64,000 bases of DNA, taken from positions 62,001 through 126,000 of the forward strand of contig NZ_CACSJJ010000003.1 in assembly GCF_902706295.1 (NCBI RefSeq), written 5' to 3'. The notes below the pieces were generated by a model. That model saw only the letters and a program-made list of their open reading frames with translations, did no database searches and had not been told where the DNA came from. Position numbers and translations under genes: made by a program. The DNA is from Arthrobacter sp. 18067. Lineage in GTDB: Bacteria > Actinomycetota > Actinomycetes > Actinomycetales > Micrococcaceae. Below are positions 15,954 through 24,438 of the stretch, piece by piece. Numbering within the stretch: position 1 is the stretch's first letter; each line of letters begins with the position of its first letter.

Positions 15954-16873
15954 AACTGGCGGCTTCTCCTGTCAGAACCAACCTGCAGAGGTGGGGACGG
16001 GCCTACTTCGCGGTGCAGGCTATGGCTGGGGTCGCGTGGTGGATTGCGGTTTTCCTTTCACCCGCCGTGCGCACAGCCACCCTCGGAAGCTTGGACCCCA
16101 TCGCCGTGGCAGTCTTCGACGTTCCCCTGTTCGTCGTCGGCTCGGCCGTCGCCGCATTTGGCGTCAGGGCAGCAGCCCTCGTGACGGCCGGCTGGACTGG
16201 AGTCGTTGCCGTGGCCTTGGCCGGCTACGCAACAATCACTACCGAGGCAGGCTGGGGTGTCCTGATCATGCTTGCCGCCACAGCCTGTTCGGGCGTAGCG
16301 GTCTGCTTAGTCATGCTGGGACGTGTCCCTACCGAGTTGATCGTGAGGGGACCGTTCGCGTTCCGTCCGGCATCGGCTCGCCGCACCACTGCAGCTCATG
16401 TAGGTGCAACATTGGGTCAGATGGCGCTCTTTTGGGGCTTCTTCCTTGGACTGCTTCCCCTTGCCCTGGTTTGGCTCGAACAGCGCTGGGGGGTTTCCTT
16501 GGCGTTCCCCTCTATGGCTGTGCCTGCTGGCCTCACCATTCTGCTGCTTGCCAGCGCTCTTGGGGTCGCTTCCGCCGTAACCATGTCATCCCGCGGGAGT
16601 GGCACGCCGCTGCCGTCTGCAATGCCCAACCGCCTTGTCATCGCCGGCCCGTATCGCTGGGTCCGCAATCCGATGGCGGTCGCCGGCATATCTCAAGGGG
16701 TCGCCGTGGGCTTGCTGCTGGGGTCATGGCTCGTCGTCGCCTACGCGGTTCTCGGCTCGCTCCTGTGGAATTACGCAGTCCGGCCGCTGGAGGAAGCGGA
16801 CCTGGAAGACCGGTTTGGTGCCGAATTCCGGCAGTACCGCGATGCAGTGCGCTGCTGGATTCCACGCTGGTGA
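15950..16873 (+). CDS. Isoprenylcysteine methyltransferase-like membrane protein
   Basis: This 307-residue protein has about seven hydrophobic helices. The C-terminal quarter carries the ICMT/phospholipid methyltransferase signature: VIAGPYRWVRNPMAVAGISQ, a further helix, and EADLEDRFGAEFRQYRDAV leading to CWIPRW. Such proteins methylate lipids or small molecules at the membrane using S-adenosylmethionine. A GTG start at 15950 overlaps the stop of the SDR gene by four bases. The long N-terminal membrane part (residues about 15-200) is not obviously similar to anything, so the substrate is unknown. Confidence 0.75.
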   Translation: MKLAASPVRTNLQRWGRAYFAVQAMAGVAWWIAVFLSPAVRTATLGSLDPIAVAVFDVPLFVVGSAVAAFGVRAAALVTAGWTGVVAVALAGYATITTEAGWGVLIMLAATACSGVAVCLVMLGRVPTELIVRGPFAFRPASARRTTAAHVGATLGQMALFWGFFLGLLPLALVWLEQRWGVSLAFPSMAVPAGLTILLLASALGVASAVTMSSRGSGTPLPSAMPNRLVIAGPYRWVRNPMAVAGISQGVAVGLLLGSWLVVAYAVLGSLLWNYAVRPLEEADLEDRFGAEFRQYRDAVRCWIPRW

Positions 16874-16906
16874 GGGACCTCCTCGACGGCCGGAGGCCCC
16901 TCAGGT

Positions 16907-17734
16907 TCAGTTCGAGGTGGCGAACAGCCCGTTGAGGGAGCCGTAGTCGATGGCTTCACTCACGGCGTCGTACGTGCCGGCGGTGTTCAGCTCTTCAGCG
17001 GCGCGATGGGCCACGGCATAGGCGGCTTGGGCAATGCTGGAGCCGAGGCTGACCCTGGAGACGCCGAGCCTTCCGAGGTCGCTGACGCTGAGCGAGCCCG
17101 GACCCACCATGATGTTGACCGGAACAGCTATCCCAGCGGTCAAAGCGGCAACGGTGTCTGCGTCGGATGCTCCCGGAACGAAAATCCCGTCGGCGCCCGC
17201 TTCCACGTACTTTTCCGCCCGCGCAAGAACCTCAGCGATTTGCTGATCCAACGTTCCAACGCCGGCCAGGAACACATCGGTGCGTGCGTTGATGAACAAG
17301 TCCCGGCCCGCATTGCCGGCGGCTTGCCGCGCAGCTGAGATCCGTGCGCAGAAGTCCGCGGGTTCACGGGAGCCATCTTCCATGTTGATCCCGACAGCAC
17401 CGGCCTCAAGAACTTCGACGACTGTCTTGGCAATTCCATCCAACGTCTCCGAGTAACCACCCTCTATGTCAGCCGTCACGGGCACGTTGACCGCGTTAAC
17501 GATGCTGGCGATGACGGCCACGGCACGCTCCCTGTCCAGCCGATCCCCGTCGGGAAGACCCAGCGACCAGGCAACTCCTGCGCTCGTGGTGGCTACAGCG
17601 GGTGCGCCTGCCGCCTCCGTGATGACGGCGCTGGCGACGTCCCAGGCGTTGCTGAGCGCCAGGGGCTTTTGGCTGGTGTGGAGGGACCTGAAGTGGGCTG
17701 CGGTTCGGTTCTGTTCCGGGTTCATGGAGTCCAT
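16907..17734 (-). CDS. Isocitrate lyase/PEP mutase family protein
   Basis: This protein of about 275 residues has a PEP-mutase/isocitrate-lyase TIM barrel: PLALSNAWDVASAVITEAAG, then the metal-binding region VPVTADIEGGYSET, the GINMEDGS motif in place of a classic GxxIED, and LFINARTDVFLAG. This group, common in actinobacteria, contains carboxyphosphonoenolpyruvate mutase-like and 2-methylisocitrate lyase-like proteins; the active-site lysine-cysteine motif of isocitrate lyase is absent. Starts at 17734 or 17725 are both possible. It lies downstream of and on the same strand as a HAD phosphatase gene. Confidence 0.85.
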   Translation of the reverse strand: MDSMNPEQNRTAAHFRSLHTSQKPLALSNAWDVASAVITEAAGAPAVATTSAGVAWSLGLPDGDRLDRERAVAVIASIVNAVNVPVTADIEGGYSETLDGIAKTVVEVLEAGAVGINMEDGSREPADFCARISAARQAAGNAGRDLFINARTDVFLAGVGTLDQQIAEVLARAEKYVEAGADGIFVPGASDADTVAALTAGIAVPVNIMVGPGSLSVSDLGRLGVSRVSLGSSIAQAAYAVAHRAAEELNTAGTYDAVSEAIDYGSLNGLFATSN

Positions 17735-17784
17735 TCCACCAGCCACCGTGGTGGATGTCTGGCAGAAATCGGACATGACCGAAA

Positions 17785-18597
17785 CTAGACCCGCTGCTCC
17801 GTCAGCTTTGCCTCGAGAATCTGGGCCACGCCGTCGTCGTCGAAGTGCGGTGCCTGCTGGCCGGCCGCCAGAATGGCCTCCGGGTGACCGCTGGCCATCG
17901 CATATCCATGTCCTGCCCAGCGGAGCATCTCGATGTCGTTCGGCATGTCCCCGAACGCCACAACATCAGCGGCGTCGATCCCCAGCGACCCGGCGTACTT
18001 AGCGAGCGTGACGGCCTTGTTGATGCCCGGAACGGACATTTCCAGCATCGCAGTCCGGGGTGCTGAGTGCGTTGTGGACACGAGGTGGGCGACGGCCGGC
18101 TGCACTTCGGCCAGGAATTCGTCCGGCGTACCTTTGCGGGTAATCGCCAGGAACTTAACGACGGCGTCATCCGCCGTGAGCGTGTCCGCCAGCGGTGCGG
18201 GGGTGAACTCGGCGAGAAGCTCGCTGGTTTCGTTCTCGATGAAGCCCGGTTCAAGCTGGAAACCCGTGAGGGTCTCAACAGCGAAAAGGGCGTCAGGCCT
18301 GAGCGATTTGATGATCCGACGGGCTTCAAAGACGGACTCAGCGTCCAGGACACACGAGGAAACGGCCTTCTCGGTCTCGAGATCCCACACCACAGCCCCG
18401 TTGGAACAGATCACGATTCCGCTGTGTCCCAACTGCTCCTGCAGCGGGTACAGCCAGCGCGGCGGGCGTCCCGTGACGAAGACGAGTTCGACTCCTGCGT
18501 CGCGGCACGCTTGGAATGCCTTGATGGTCCGGTCACTGATTTTGCCGTCGTGACCGAGGATGGTGCCGTCAATATCGCTTGCTACGAGCCGCATCAT
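17785..18597 (-). CDS. HAD superfamily hydrolase, Cof-like
   Basis: This 270-residue protein carries all HAD motifs: LVASDIDGTILG (motif I, Asp8 and Asp10), VFVTGRPPRW (motif II), a lysine in NKAVTLAKYAG (motif III) and VVAFGDMPNDIEMLRWAG (motif IV). The large C2B cap between residues about 80 and 190 marks the Cof/YidA subfamily, which dephosphorylates sugar phosphates, FMN or pyridoxal phosphate. Substrate cannot be inferred. It diverges from the glutathionyl-hydroquinone reductase gene. Confidence 0.9.
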   Translation of the reverse strand: MMRLVASDIDGTILGHDGKISDRTIKAFQACRDAGVELVFVTGRPPRWLYPLQEQLGHSGIVICSNGAVVWDLETEKAVSSCVLDAESVFEARRIIKSLRPDALFAVETLTGFQLEPGFIENETSELLAEFTPAPLADTLTADDAVVKFLAITRKGTPDEFLAEVQPAVAHLVSTTHSAPRTAMLEMSVPGINKAVTLAKYAGSLGIDAADVVAFGDMPNDIEMLRWAGHGYAMASGHPEAILAAGQQAPHFDDDGVAQILEAKLTEQRV

Positions 18598-18691
18598 GAC
18601 AGTCTACGTGGGCGCGTCGAGGCGCATTCCCTTTTGATCGAGCGCGATTGAAACCCCATGAAACGCCACCCCCGGAGCATAGGCTGAAGAA

Positions 18692-19750
18692 ATGAGTGAG
18701 AAGGCCACAGGAGAAGAACACAGCACACGCGGCGCGTACGTCACCGGCGGCGAGTTCACCCGGGACACGAATTACATCGAGGACCGCATCACCCGTCATG
18801 GCACTCCTGGACCCAACGGTGAACCAGGCTGGCCCGTGGAGCCCGGGCGGTACCGGCTGATAGCGGCTCGGGCTTGCCCGTGGGCAAACCGAACTGTCAT
18901 CGTCCGCAGGCTGCTCGGACTGGAGGACGTCATCAGCCTCGGTCAACCCGGTCCCACGCACGACGCCCGGTCCTGGAGCTTTGATCTGGACCCGGATGGC
19001 AAAGACCCCATACTGGGCATCGAACGGCTGCAGGAAGCATTCTTCCAACGATTTCCGAAGTACCCGCGCGGCATCACGGTTCCGGCCCTCGTGGACGTCC
19101 GCAGCGGCGAAGTGGTGACCAACAACTTCCCCCAGATCACGCTGGACTTCTCCACGGAATGGACGGAGTTCCACCGTCCGGGTGCGCCTCAGCTGTATCC
19201 GGAGCACCTGCGTGAGGAGATCGACCTCGTCAACAAACGCGTGTTCACCGAGGTCAACAACGGCGTCTACAGGTGCGGCTTCGCTGGATCGCAGGAAGCC
19301 TATGATGCCGCCTATACCCGGCTCTGGAACGCGTTGGACTGGCTCGAGGAGCGGCTGACCGGGCAGAGATACCTCGTGGGTGACTCCATCACCGAGGCTG
19401 ACGTCCGGCTCTTCACCACCTTGGCGCGCTTTGACGCCGTCTACCACGGGCACTTCAAGTGCAACCGGAACAAGCTCAGCGAAATGCCGGCACTATGGGC
19501 CTACGCCCGGGACTTGTTCCAGACGCCCGGCTTCGGGGACACCATCGACTTCGTGCAGATCAAACAGCACTACTACATCGTCCACGAGGACATCAATCCC
19601 ACGCAGATCGTCCCGGCAGGGCCGGATCTTTCCGGGTGGCTGACGGCCCATGGACGGGAATCCCTCGGCGGAAGTCCGTTTGGAAACGGCACTCCGCCAG
19701 GGCCGGTGAAGGCAGGCGAGGAAGTGGCCGCTGGTCACGGGGCCTCCTAG
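18692..19750 (+). CDS. Glutathionyl-hydroquinone reductase (GST family, YqjG/PcpF-like)
   Basis: This 352-residue protein contains an N-terminal thioredoxin-like domain with the catalytic CPWA motif at Cys62 (AARACPWANRTVIVRRLLGL). A C-terminal GST domain follows, with LEERLTGQRYLVGDSITEAD. It is close to the Xi-class reductases that remove glutathione (or mycothiol in actinobacteria) from hydroquinone conjugates. The KYPRGITVPALVDVRSGEVV and NNFPQI segments are family-specific. Since actinobacteria use mycothiol rather than glutathione, the physiological thiol is likely mycothiol (inference). Confidence 0.9.
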   Translation: MSEKATGEEHSTRGAYVTGGEFTRDTNYIEDRITRHGTPGPNGEPGWPVEPGRYRLIAARACPWANRTVIVRRLLGLEDVISLGQPGPTHDARSWSFDLDPDGKDPILGIERLQEAFFQRFPKYPRGITVPALVDVRSGEVVTNNFPQITLDFSTEWTEFHRPGAPQLYPEHLREEIDLVNKRVFTEVNNGVYRCGFAGSQEAYDAAYTRLWNALDWLEERLTGQRYLVGDSITEADVRLFTTLARFDAVYHGHFKCNRNKLSEMPALWAYARDLFQTPGFGDTIDFVQIKQHYYIVHEDINPTQIVPAGPDLSGWLTAHGRESLGGSPFGNGTPPGPVKAGEEVAAGHGAS

Positions 19751-19760
19751 CCGACTCCGC

Positions 19761-20696
19761 TCAAGCTGCCCCGTGGTTGATCTCGGCCCGCGTGGGCGGG
19801 TTTGCTCCCGCCCGCGAGACCGTGACAGCGGCCGCACGGGCAGCGTGATCCATGATCGACGCCAGGGTTTCCGCCGGCATGGCCCTCAGGGCGCCGCGGT
19901 TCTGTGCTCCATCCAGCCCATGGTCCACAATTGCGGACAACAGCCCTGCCATAAACGAATCTCCCGCACCTACCGTGTCCACGACGTTCACCGAAGGCGC
20001 CGGAATCTGTGTTTCGCCTGCCCTCGTGACGCCCCACGGACCATGTGAACCGCGGGTCACCACCACCACTGCAGGGCCTTCTTCGCCACCCAAGGAGAGC
20101 CAACGACGCGCAGACTCCGTCGGATCAACATCGGGATACAGCCATTCAAGATCCTCATCGGAGGCCTTCACGACGTCGGACAGCACCACGAAGCGCTCGG
20201 CCTGCGCCCGCGCGTACTCAACGTCCGTGATGATGCTGGGACGGCAGTTGGGATCGAAGCTGATGGTGCTGCTCGGGTGGGCGTGCTCGACGGCGGCAAG
20301 CACGTCTGCGGCGCCCGGCTCCAAAGCGGTGGCAATGGAACCTGTGTGAAGCAAAGTGGCGCCCTGCAGCATCAGCGGCAAACGTGCGGCGAGGTCGGGC
20401 AGTTCCCAGGCGAGGTCGAACACGTAGGTGGCGGCGCCGTCGTCGTCGATCTGCGCGGTGGCCACACTGGTGGGCTTCTCGTCCGGCGGAAGCGGCACCA
20501 TCACTGAGCTTGAGCGCAGGTGGGCGGCCACGGAATCACCGTAGGCGTCGCGGCCATAGCGACCGATGAACTGCACCGGGTGGTCCAACCGCGCCAATCC
20601 GACGGCAACGTTGAGCGGGCTCCCACCAACGTGCGCCTCGATTCCCGAAGGGCGTTGAACGACGTCGACCAGGGCCTCACCAATGACTGTCAGCAT
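19761..20696 (-). CDS. PfkB family carbohydrate kinase (fructokinase-like)
   Basis: This 311-residue sugar kinase begins MLTVIGEALVDVVQRP with the PfkB N-terminal signature. It has the sugar-site stretch AHVGGSPLNVAVGLARL (the first PfkB motif) and the C-terminal anion hole/catalytic motif VDTVGAGDSFMAGLLSA. The start is placed at ATG 20696, where similarity begins; no strong ribosome site is seen. It lies 39 bases downstream of the alpha/beta-hydrolase gene on the same strand and converges with the reductase gene. The sugar, fructose or a related ketose, is inferred from family. Confidence 0.9.
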   Translation of the reverse strand: MLTVIGEALVDVVQRPSGIEAHVGGSPLNVAVGLARLDHPVQFIGRYGRDAYGDSVAAHLRSSSVMVPLPPDEKPTSVATAQIDDDGAATYVFDLAWELPDLAARLPLMLQGATLLHTGSIATALEPGAADVLAAVEHAHPSSTISFDPNCRPSIITDVEYARAQAERFVVLSDVVKASDEDLEWLYPDVDPTESARRWLSLGGEEGPAVVVVTRGSHGPWGVTRAGETQIPAPSVNVVDTVGAGDSFMAGLLSAIVDHGLDGAQNRGALRAMPAETLASIMDHAARAAAVTVSRAGANPPTRAEINHGAA

Positions 20697-20735
20697 GGGA
20701 CAACTCTGCCAGAGCCGGCCCTCGCGAACCACAGA

Positions 20736-21557
20736 TTACGAGAGCAGTCGCTGCACCAGTTCGCGGCACTTCTTGTAAGCGACGGCCTTGGGATCGATCA
20801 GGTCAAAATGGTCCCCAGGGACACGCAAGAGCTGGGCAGCACTTCCGGCCGCCGTAGCCGCGGCTACGTATGCCTCCGACTGGCTGGCGGGGACGTCTTC
20901 GTCGTCCGTGGCGTGGACGGCATATATCGGGACGTCGAGCGGCAGGGAACTCATGGGGTCCGCATATTTATGCCGTTTGGGGAATCTATGGGAATCCCCG
21001 CCCATGAGGTTGCAGACGGCGCCGTTGCTCAGGTTCAGCTTCTCCGCAGCGGCGAGATTCAGGAGGCCGGACTGGCTGACAACGCCGGTCAGGTGCACGG
21101 CGTTATCCTCCGGGCTGCGTTGGAGCTGGCGGTCGGCGTCGGGCGTTCCAATATCCGATAGCCTTTGCCGGCCCGCGGCCCAGACAGCCAGGTGGCCGCC
21201 GGCTGAGTGACCCAGGGCTACGACTTTGCCGAGCTGGAGATCGTGATCGCCGGCAATGGTGGACAAATGGTCGATTCCGGCCAGGATGTCCTCGAAAGTA
21301 TGCGGCCAACCACCCCCGTTGCCGGCCCGCCGGTACTCGAGGTTCCAGGCGGTAATGCCGTGGGCTGCGAGGTCCCGCGCAAGAGGCTCGCCGAGCTCCG
21401 CGCCGTACTGTGAGCGCCAGTAGCCGCCATGGATCACAACAGCGATTCCACCGGCCAGCGCAGACGCGCCGCGATGGTTTCCGTTGGACGGTTCAGGTAT
21501 GAAGAGTTCGCCCCATTGGCTGGGGTGTTCGCCGTAGCTGTACTTGTGCCGCAACAT
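20736..21557 (-). CDS. Alpha/beta hydrolase, arylformamidase-like
   Basis: This 273-residue hydrolase has the oxyanion-hole motif VVIHGGYWRSQYG, the nucleophile elbow ALGHSAGGH with Ser118, an acid in HATDDEDVP and the final histidine in VPGDHFDLID. The HGGYW motif is typical of kynurenine formamidase and related small-ester hydrolases. A consensus ribosome site AAAGGAGGG precedes the ATG at 21557, so the longer upstream frame is rejected. No tryptophan-degradation genes are adjacent, so the kynurenine role is not supported here. Confidence 0.87.
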   Translation of the reverse strand: MLRHKYSYGEHPSQWGELFIPEPSNGNHRGASALAGGIAVVIHGGYWRSQYGAELGEPLARDLAAHGITAWNLEYRRAGNGGGWPHTFEDILAGIDHLSTIAGDHDLQLGKVVALGHSAGGHLAVWAAGRQRLSDIGTPDADRQLQRSPEDNAVHLTGVVSQSGLLNLAAAEKLNLSNGAVCNLMGGDSHRFPKRHKYADPMSSLPLDVPIYAVHATDDEDVPASQSEAYVAAATAAGSAAQLLRVPGDHFDLIDPKAVAYKKCRELVQRLLS

Positions 21558-21667
21558 TGCGCCCTCCTTTGTACTGAGCCTATCGTGACGATTCGGAAGT
21601 TTGGCTAGAGGCACCCCGACGGCGAGTGGCTCGGTTCAGTGTCGGACCCGCCCCGTAAGCTGGGGGC

Positions 21668-22774
21668 ATGGCAAGCAATTGGGACAGCCTGGACCAGGAT
21701 CAGCGCGACGCAGTAGACGCGAACGTGGCGCTCTATGAGCGTGTCCGCCCTGCCCTGAAGCGGGTCACGCGTGATGTCCTGCTGACCTTGAGGGACATGC
21801 TGAATGACGCCGAGGTCACTCCCTTGTTCGTCACGGGACGGACCAAAACGGTGGAGTCTTTCCGGGAAAAGATTTCCCGCACTGATGATCCGCTGGAGCC
21901 CGGCGGTCCCCGGGTACTGAAGTTCCCGGACCCCTTCCGCACGTTGAACGACATGGTGGGCATCCGCGTCATCACCAAACTCCCGGCGGAAAACGCGGCC
22001 GTTGCCAACATCATCAAGCGCCAGCGCCAGCTCTTCGATTGCCGTGGCGACCGCGAGAAGGACATTGGCTCCATCGAGTCGGGCACGTACGGGTACTCCA
22101 GCCGGCATCTCATTCTGCGCACTATCCAAAACGAGGCTGTCAAGGAATACCAGCAGGCGTTCAACCCGGACATGCCTGCCAACGGCAGTTACTTCTTCGA
22201 ATGCCAGATCCGTACTGTATTTGCCCACGCCTGGAGCGAGATCGAGCACGACATCCGCTTCAAGGCCGAAGATCCTCGTGCTTGGACGCCGCACTTTGAC
22301 CGCCAGTTCACTGCAACAGCGGCCATGCTGGAGACCGTGGAGAGCGCTTTCGCCGACCTTCACGAGCGGTACGAGGAAGTCCGCAGCTATTGGGACCTGG
22401 AGGGCGAGGGCGGCTCACCGCTGACGCCCAACCGGGTTCGTGACGTCTGGCGTACGCTGCTGCCGCACGTTGACCGTAAAGTTGATGACGACTGGGGATG
22501 GGCTGCCGAGCTGCTCGCCGCCCACGGACTCACCAAGACCGTGGAGCTTGCCGGGTTGCTCAGCGCCAACCGGATCACCGAGGTCCGCAAGGCCCTGGAC
22601 CACCGATACTCCCCCGGTCCCGACCGCCTCCTGGATGACCTCCTGCTGTGGCAGTACGGAACCGAACACGTTGATCTCACCGCTGAGGCGCCCGACGTCG
22701 TTCCGCACCCGCGGCGCGACAGCCTCCAGCGGCGTCTTAAGCAGATTGAGCGATACCGCCAGACTGCACTCTAA
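21668..22774 (+). CDS. (p)ppGpp synthetase-domain protein (RelA/SpoT nucleotidyltransferase)
   Basis: This 368-residue protein has a RelA/SpoT synthetase domain at about residues 45-230: TGRTKTVESFREKI, the catalytic strand DMVGIRVITKL, the GTP-binding GTYGYSSRHL motif and FECQIRTVFAHAWSEIEHDI with the catalytic glutamate. There is no HD hydrolase, TGS or ACT domain, so it is a stand-alone alarmone synthetase-type enzyme. Its C-terminal extension of about 130 residues is longer than in classical small alarmone synthetases and has no named domain. Only six bases separate its stop from the SulP transporter gene. Confidence 0.9.
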   Translation: MASNWDSLDQDQRDAVDANVALYERVRPALKRVTRDVLLTLRDMLNDAEVTPLFVTGRTKTVESFREKISRTDDPLEPGGPRVLKFPDPFRTLNDMVGIRVITKLPAENAAVANIIKRQRQLFDCRGDREKDIGSIESGTYGYSSRHLILRTIQNEAVKEYQQAFNPDMPANGSYFFECQIRTVFAHAWSEIEHDIRFKAEDPRAWTPHFDRQFTATAAMLETVESAFADLHERYEEVRSYWDLEGEGGSPLTPNRVRDVWRTLLPHVDRKVDDDWGWAAELLAAHGLTKTVELAGLLSANRITEVRKALDHRYSPGPDRLLDDLLLWQYGTEHVDLTAEAPDVVPHPRRDSLQRRLKQIERYRQTAL

Positions 22775-22780
22775 GGACCC

Positions 22781-24277
22781 ATGACTCCCGAGCAACTCAT
22801 GTCACTGCGGGCGACTTTCCGCTCACCCCGCCGCCTTCTGACGGAATCCCTCGCGGGACTAGTAGTGGCTTTGGCGCTCATCCCGGAGGCCATCGCATTC
22901 TCGGTGATTGCCGGGGTGGACCCGCGGATAGGCCTCTTCGCTTCCTTCACCATGGGAGTAGTCACTGCCTTGGTTGGCGGCCGGCCAGCCATGATCTCCG
23001 CGGCCACGGGTGCTGTCGCGTTGGTGATCGCTCCCGTGATGAAAGAGCACGGACTCGACTACCTGATCGCCACGATCATCCTGGCGGGCGTCTTCCAGAT
23101 CATCCTGGCCGTCCTTGGCGTCACCAAACTGATGCGGTTTATCCCGCGGTCCGTGATGATCGGCTTCGTGAACGCGCTGGCCATCCTGGTGTTCATGTCC
23201 CAGATGCCCGAGCTCTTCAACGTGCCGTGGATGGTGTATCCGATTGTCATTGTTGGTCTTGTCATCGTTTTCGGGCTGCCCCGTCTGACCACCGCCATCC
23301 CCGCACCCTTGGTGGCGATCGTGGCCATCACGTTGGTGACTGCGCTGGGTGGCATCGACGTTCCGACCGTCAGCGACAAGGGTGAACTCCCGGACAGCCT
23401 GCCCGGCTTCTTCCTGCCAAACGTTCCCCTGAACCTGGAGACGTTCCAGATCATCGCGCCCTTCGCGTTGTCGATGGCGCTGGTGGGCCTGCTGGAGTCC
23501 CTCATGACCGCCAAACTGGTGGACGACATCACGGATACCCGTTCCAACAAGACGCGCGTGTCCTGGGGCCAAGGTGCTGCCAACATCGTCACCGGTTTCC
23601 TGGGCGGTTTGGGTGGTTGCGCGGTAATTGGTCAAACCATGATCAACGTGAAGGGCTCAGGTGCGCGGAGCCGGCTCTCGACGTTCCTTGCCGGGGTGTT
23701 CCTGCTCATCCTGGTGGTGGTTCTGGGAGACGTTGTGGGCATGATCCCCATGGCCGCCCTGGTAGCCGTGATGATCTTCGTTTCCCTGATCACCTTTGAC
23801 TGGCACTCCATCCGGCCTTCCACGCTCAAGCGCCTGCCGAAGTCTGAGACGGCTGTCATGCTGATTACTGTCGCCGCAGTGGTGGCAACGCACAATCTGG
23901 CGGTGGGTGTCGGCGTCGGCGTCGTGACCGCTATGGTGCTGTTTGCGCGCCGGGTGGCGCACTTCGCGACCGTCGAGCGGACAGAGCTGGAACTCAATGG
24001 ACAGAACGTGGCCACGTACACCGTTGACGGTGAACTCTTCTTTGCTTCGTCCAACGACCTCTATACCCAGTTCGACTATGCGAAGGATTCCTCAGAAGGC
24101 ATAGATCGGGTGATCATCGACCTGCACGGCTCCCATATCTGGGACGCATCCACTGTCGCCGTACTCGATTCAGTCACGGAGAAGTACCGGAATCACGGGC
24201 GCGAAGTGGAGTTCATCGGGCTCAACGAAGCCAGCGTCCGAATGCGCGAGCGACTGGCCGGCAAGCTCAACTCCTGA
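22781..24277 (+). CDS. SulP family inorganic anion transporter with STAS domain
   Basis: This 498-residue protein has about 11 membrane segments, with the SulP motif at the start (LTESLAGLVVALALIPEAIA) and the PAMISAATGAVALVIAPVMK segment. A cytoplasmic STAS domain occupies about 395-490 (YTVDGELFFASSNDLYTQF, VIIDLHGSHIWDASTVAVLD). SulP carriers move sulfate, bicarbonate or dicarboxylates together with a cation. The gene follows the alarmone-synthetase gene with a six-base gap, so the two are almost certainly co-transcribed. The STAS serine/acid positions needed for phospho-control cannot be confirmed. Confidence 0.9.
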   Translation: MTPEQLMSLRATFRSPRRLLTESLAGLVVALALIPEAIAFSVIAGVDPRIGLFASFTMGVVTALVGGRPAMISAATGAVALVIAPVMKEHGLDYLIATIILAGVFQIILAVLGVTKLMRFIPRSVMIGFVNALAILVFMSQMPELFNVPWMVYPIVIVGLVIVFGLPRLTTAIPAPLVAIVAITLVTALGGIDVPTVSDKGELPDSLPGFFLPNVPLNLETFQIIAPFALSMALVGLLESLMTAKLVDDITDTRSNKTRVSWGQGAANIVTGFLGGLGGCAVIGQTMINVKGSGARSRLSTFLAGVFLLILVVVLGDVVGMIPMAALVAVMIFVSLITFDWHSIRPSTLKRLPKSETAVMLITVAAVVATHNLAVGVGVGVVTAMVLFARRVAHFATVERTELELNGQNVATYTVDGELFFASSNDLYTQFDYAKDSSEGIDRVIIDLHGSHIWDASTVAVLDSVTEKYRNHGREVEFIGLNEASVRMRERLAGKLNS

Positions 24278-24287
24278 CCTCGCCCTA

Positions 24288-24353
24288 CCCAACTGAGTCG
24301 CAGTTAACGTCGTTCTGAGCGCTCAAGACGGCGTTAACTGCGACTCAGTTGGG
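24288..24353. repeat. 66-nt palindromic repeat, copy 1
   Basis: Two perfect 22-base inverted arms (24288-24309 and 24332-24353) flank a loop that itself contains the palindrome TGAGCGCTCA. The ends read CCCAACTGAG and CTCAGTTGGG. The element is 66 bases long, as are the related elements at 47523-47588 (about 49 of 66 positions identical) and 55710-55775 (about half). It lies between two plus-strand genes. Confidence 0.75.
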
Positions 24354-24438
24354 TGCCAAACAGCGGTCATCTGACATATACGCTCCCCTGCAAGTAAAGA
24401 ATTCGTTCGCGTCGCGGGCGAGGTGTGAGCATGGATGA

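Noticed and set aside
24288..24353. The 24288 palindrome as an ordinary terminator
   Set aside because: Two related 66-nt elements with the same ends exist in the window and it has no U-run, so a dispersed repeat is a better explanation.
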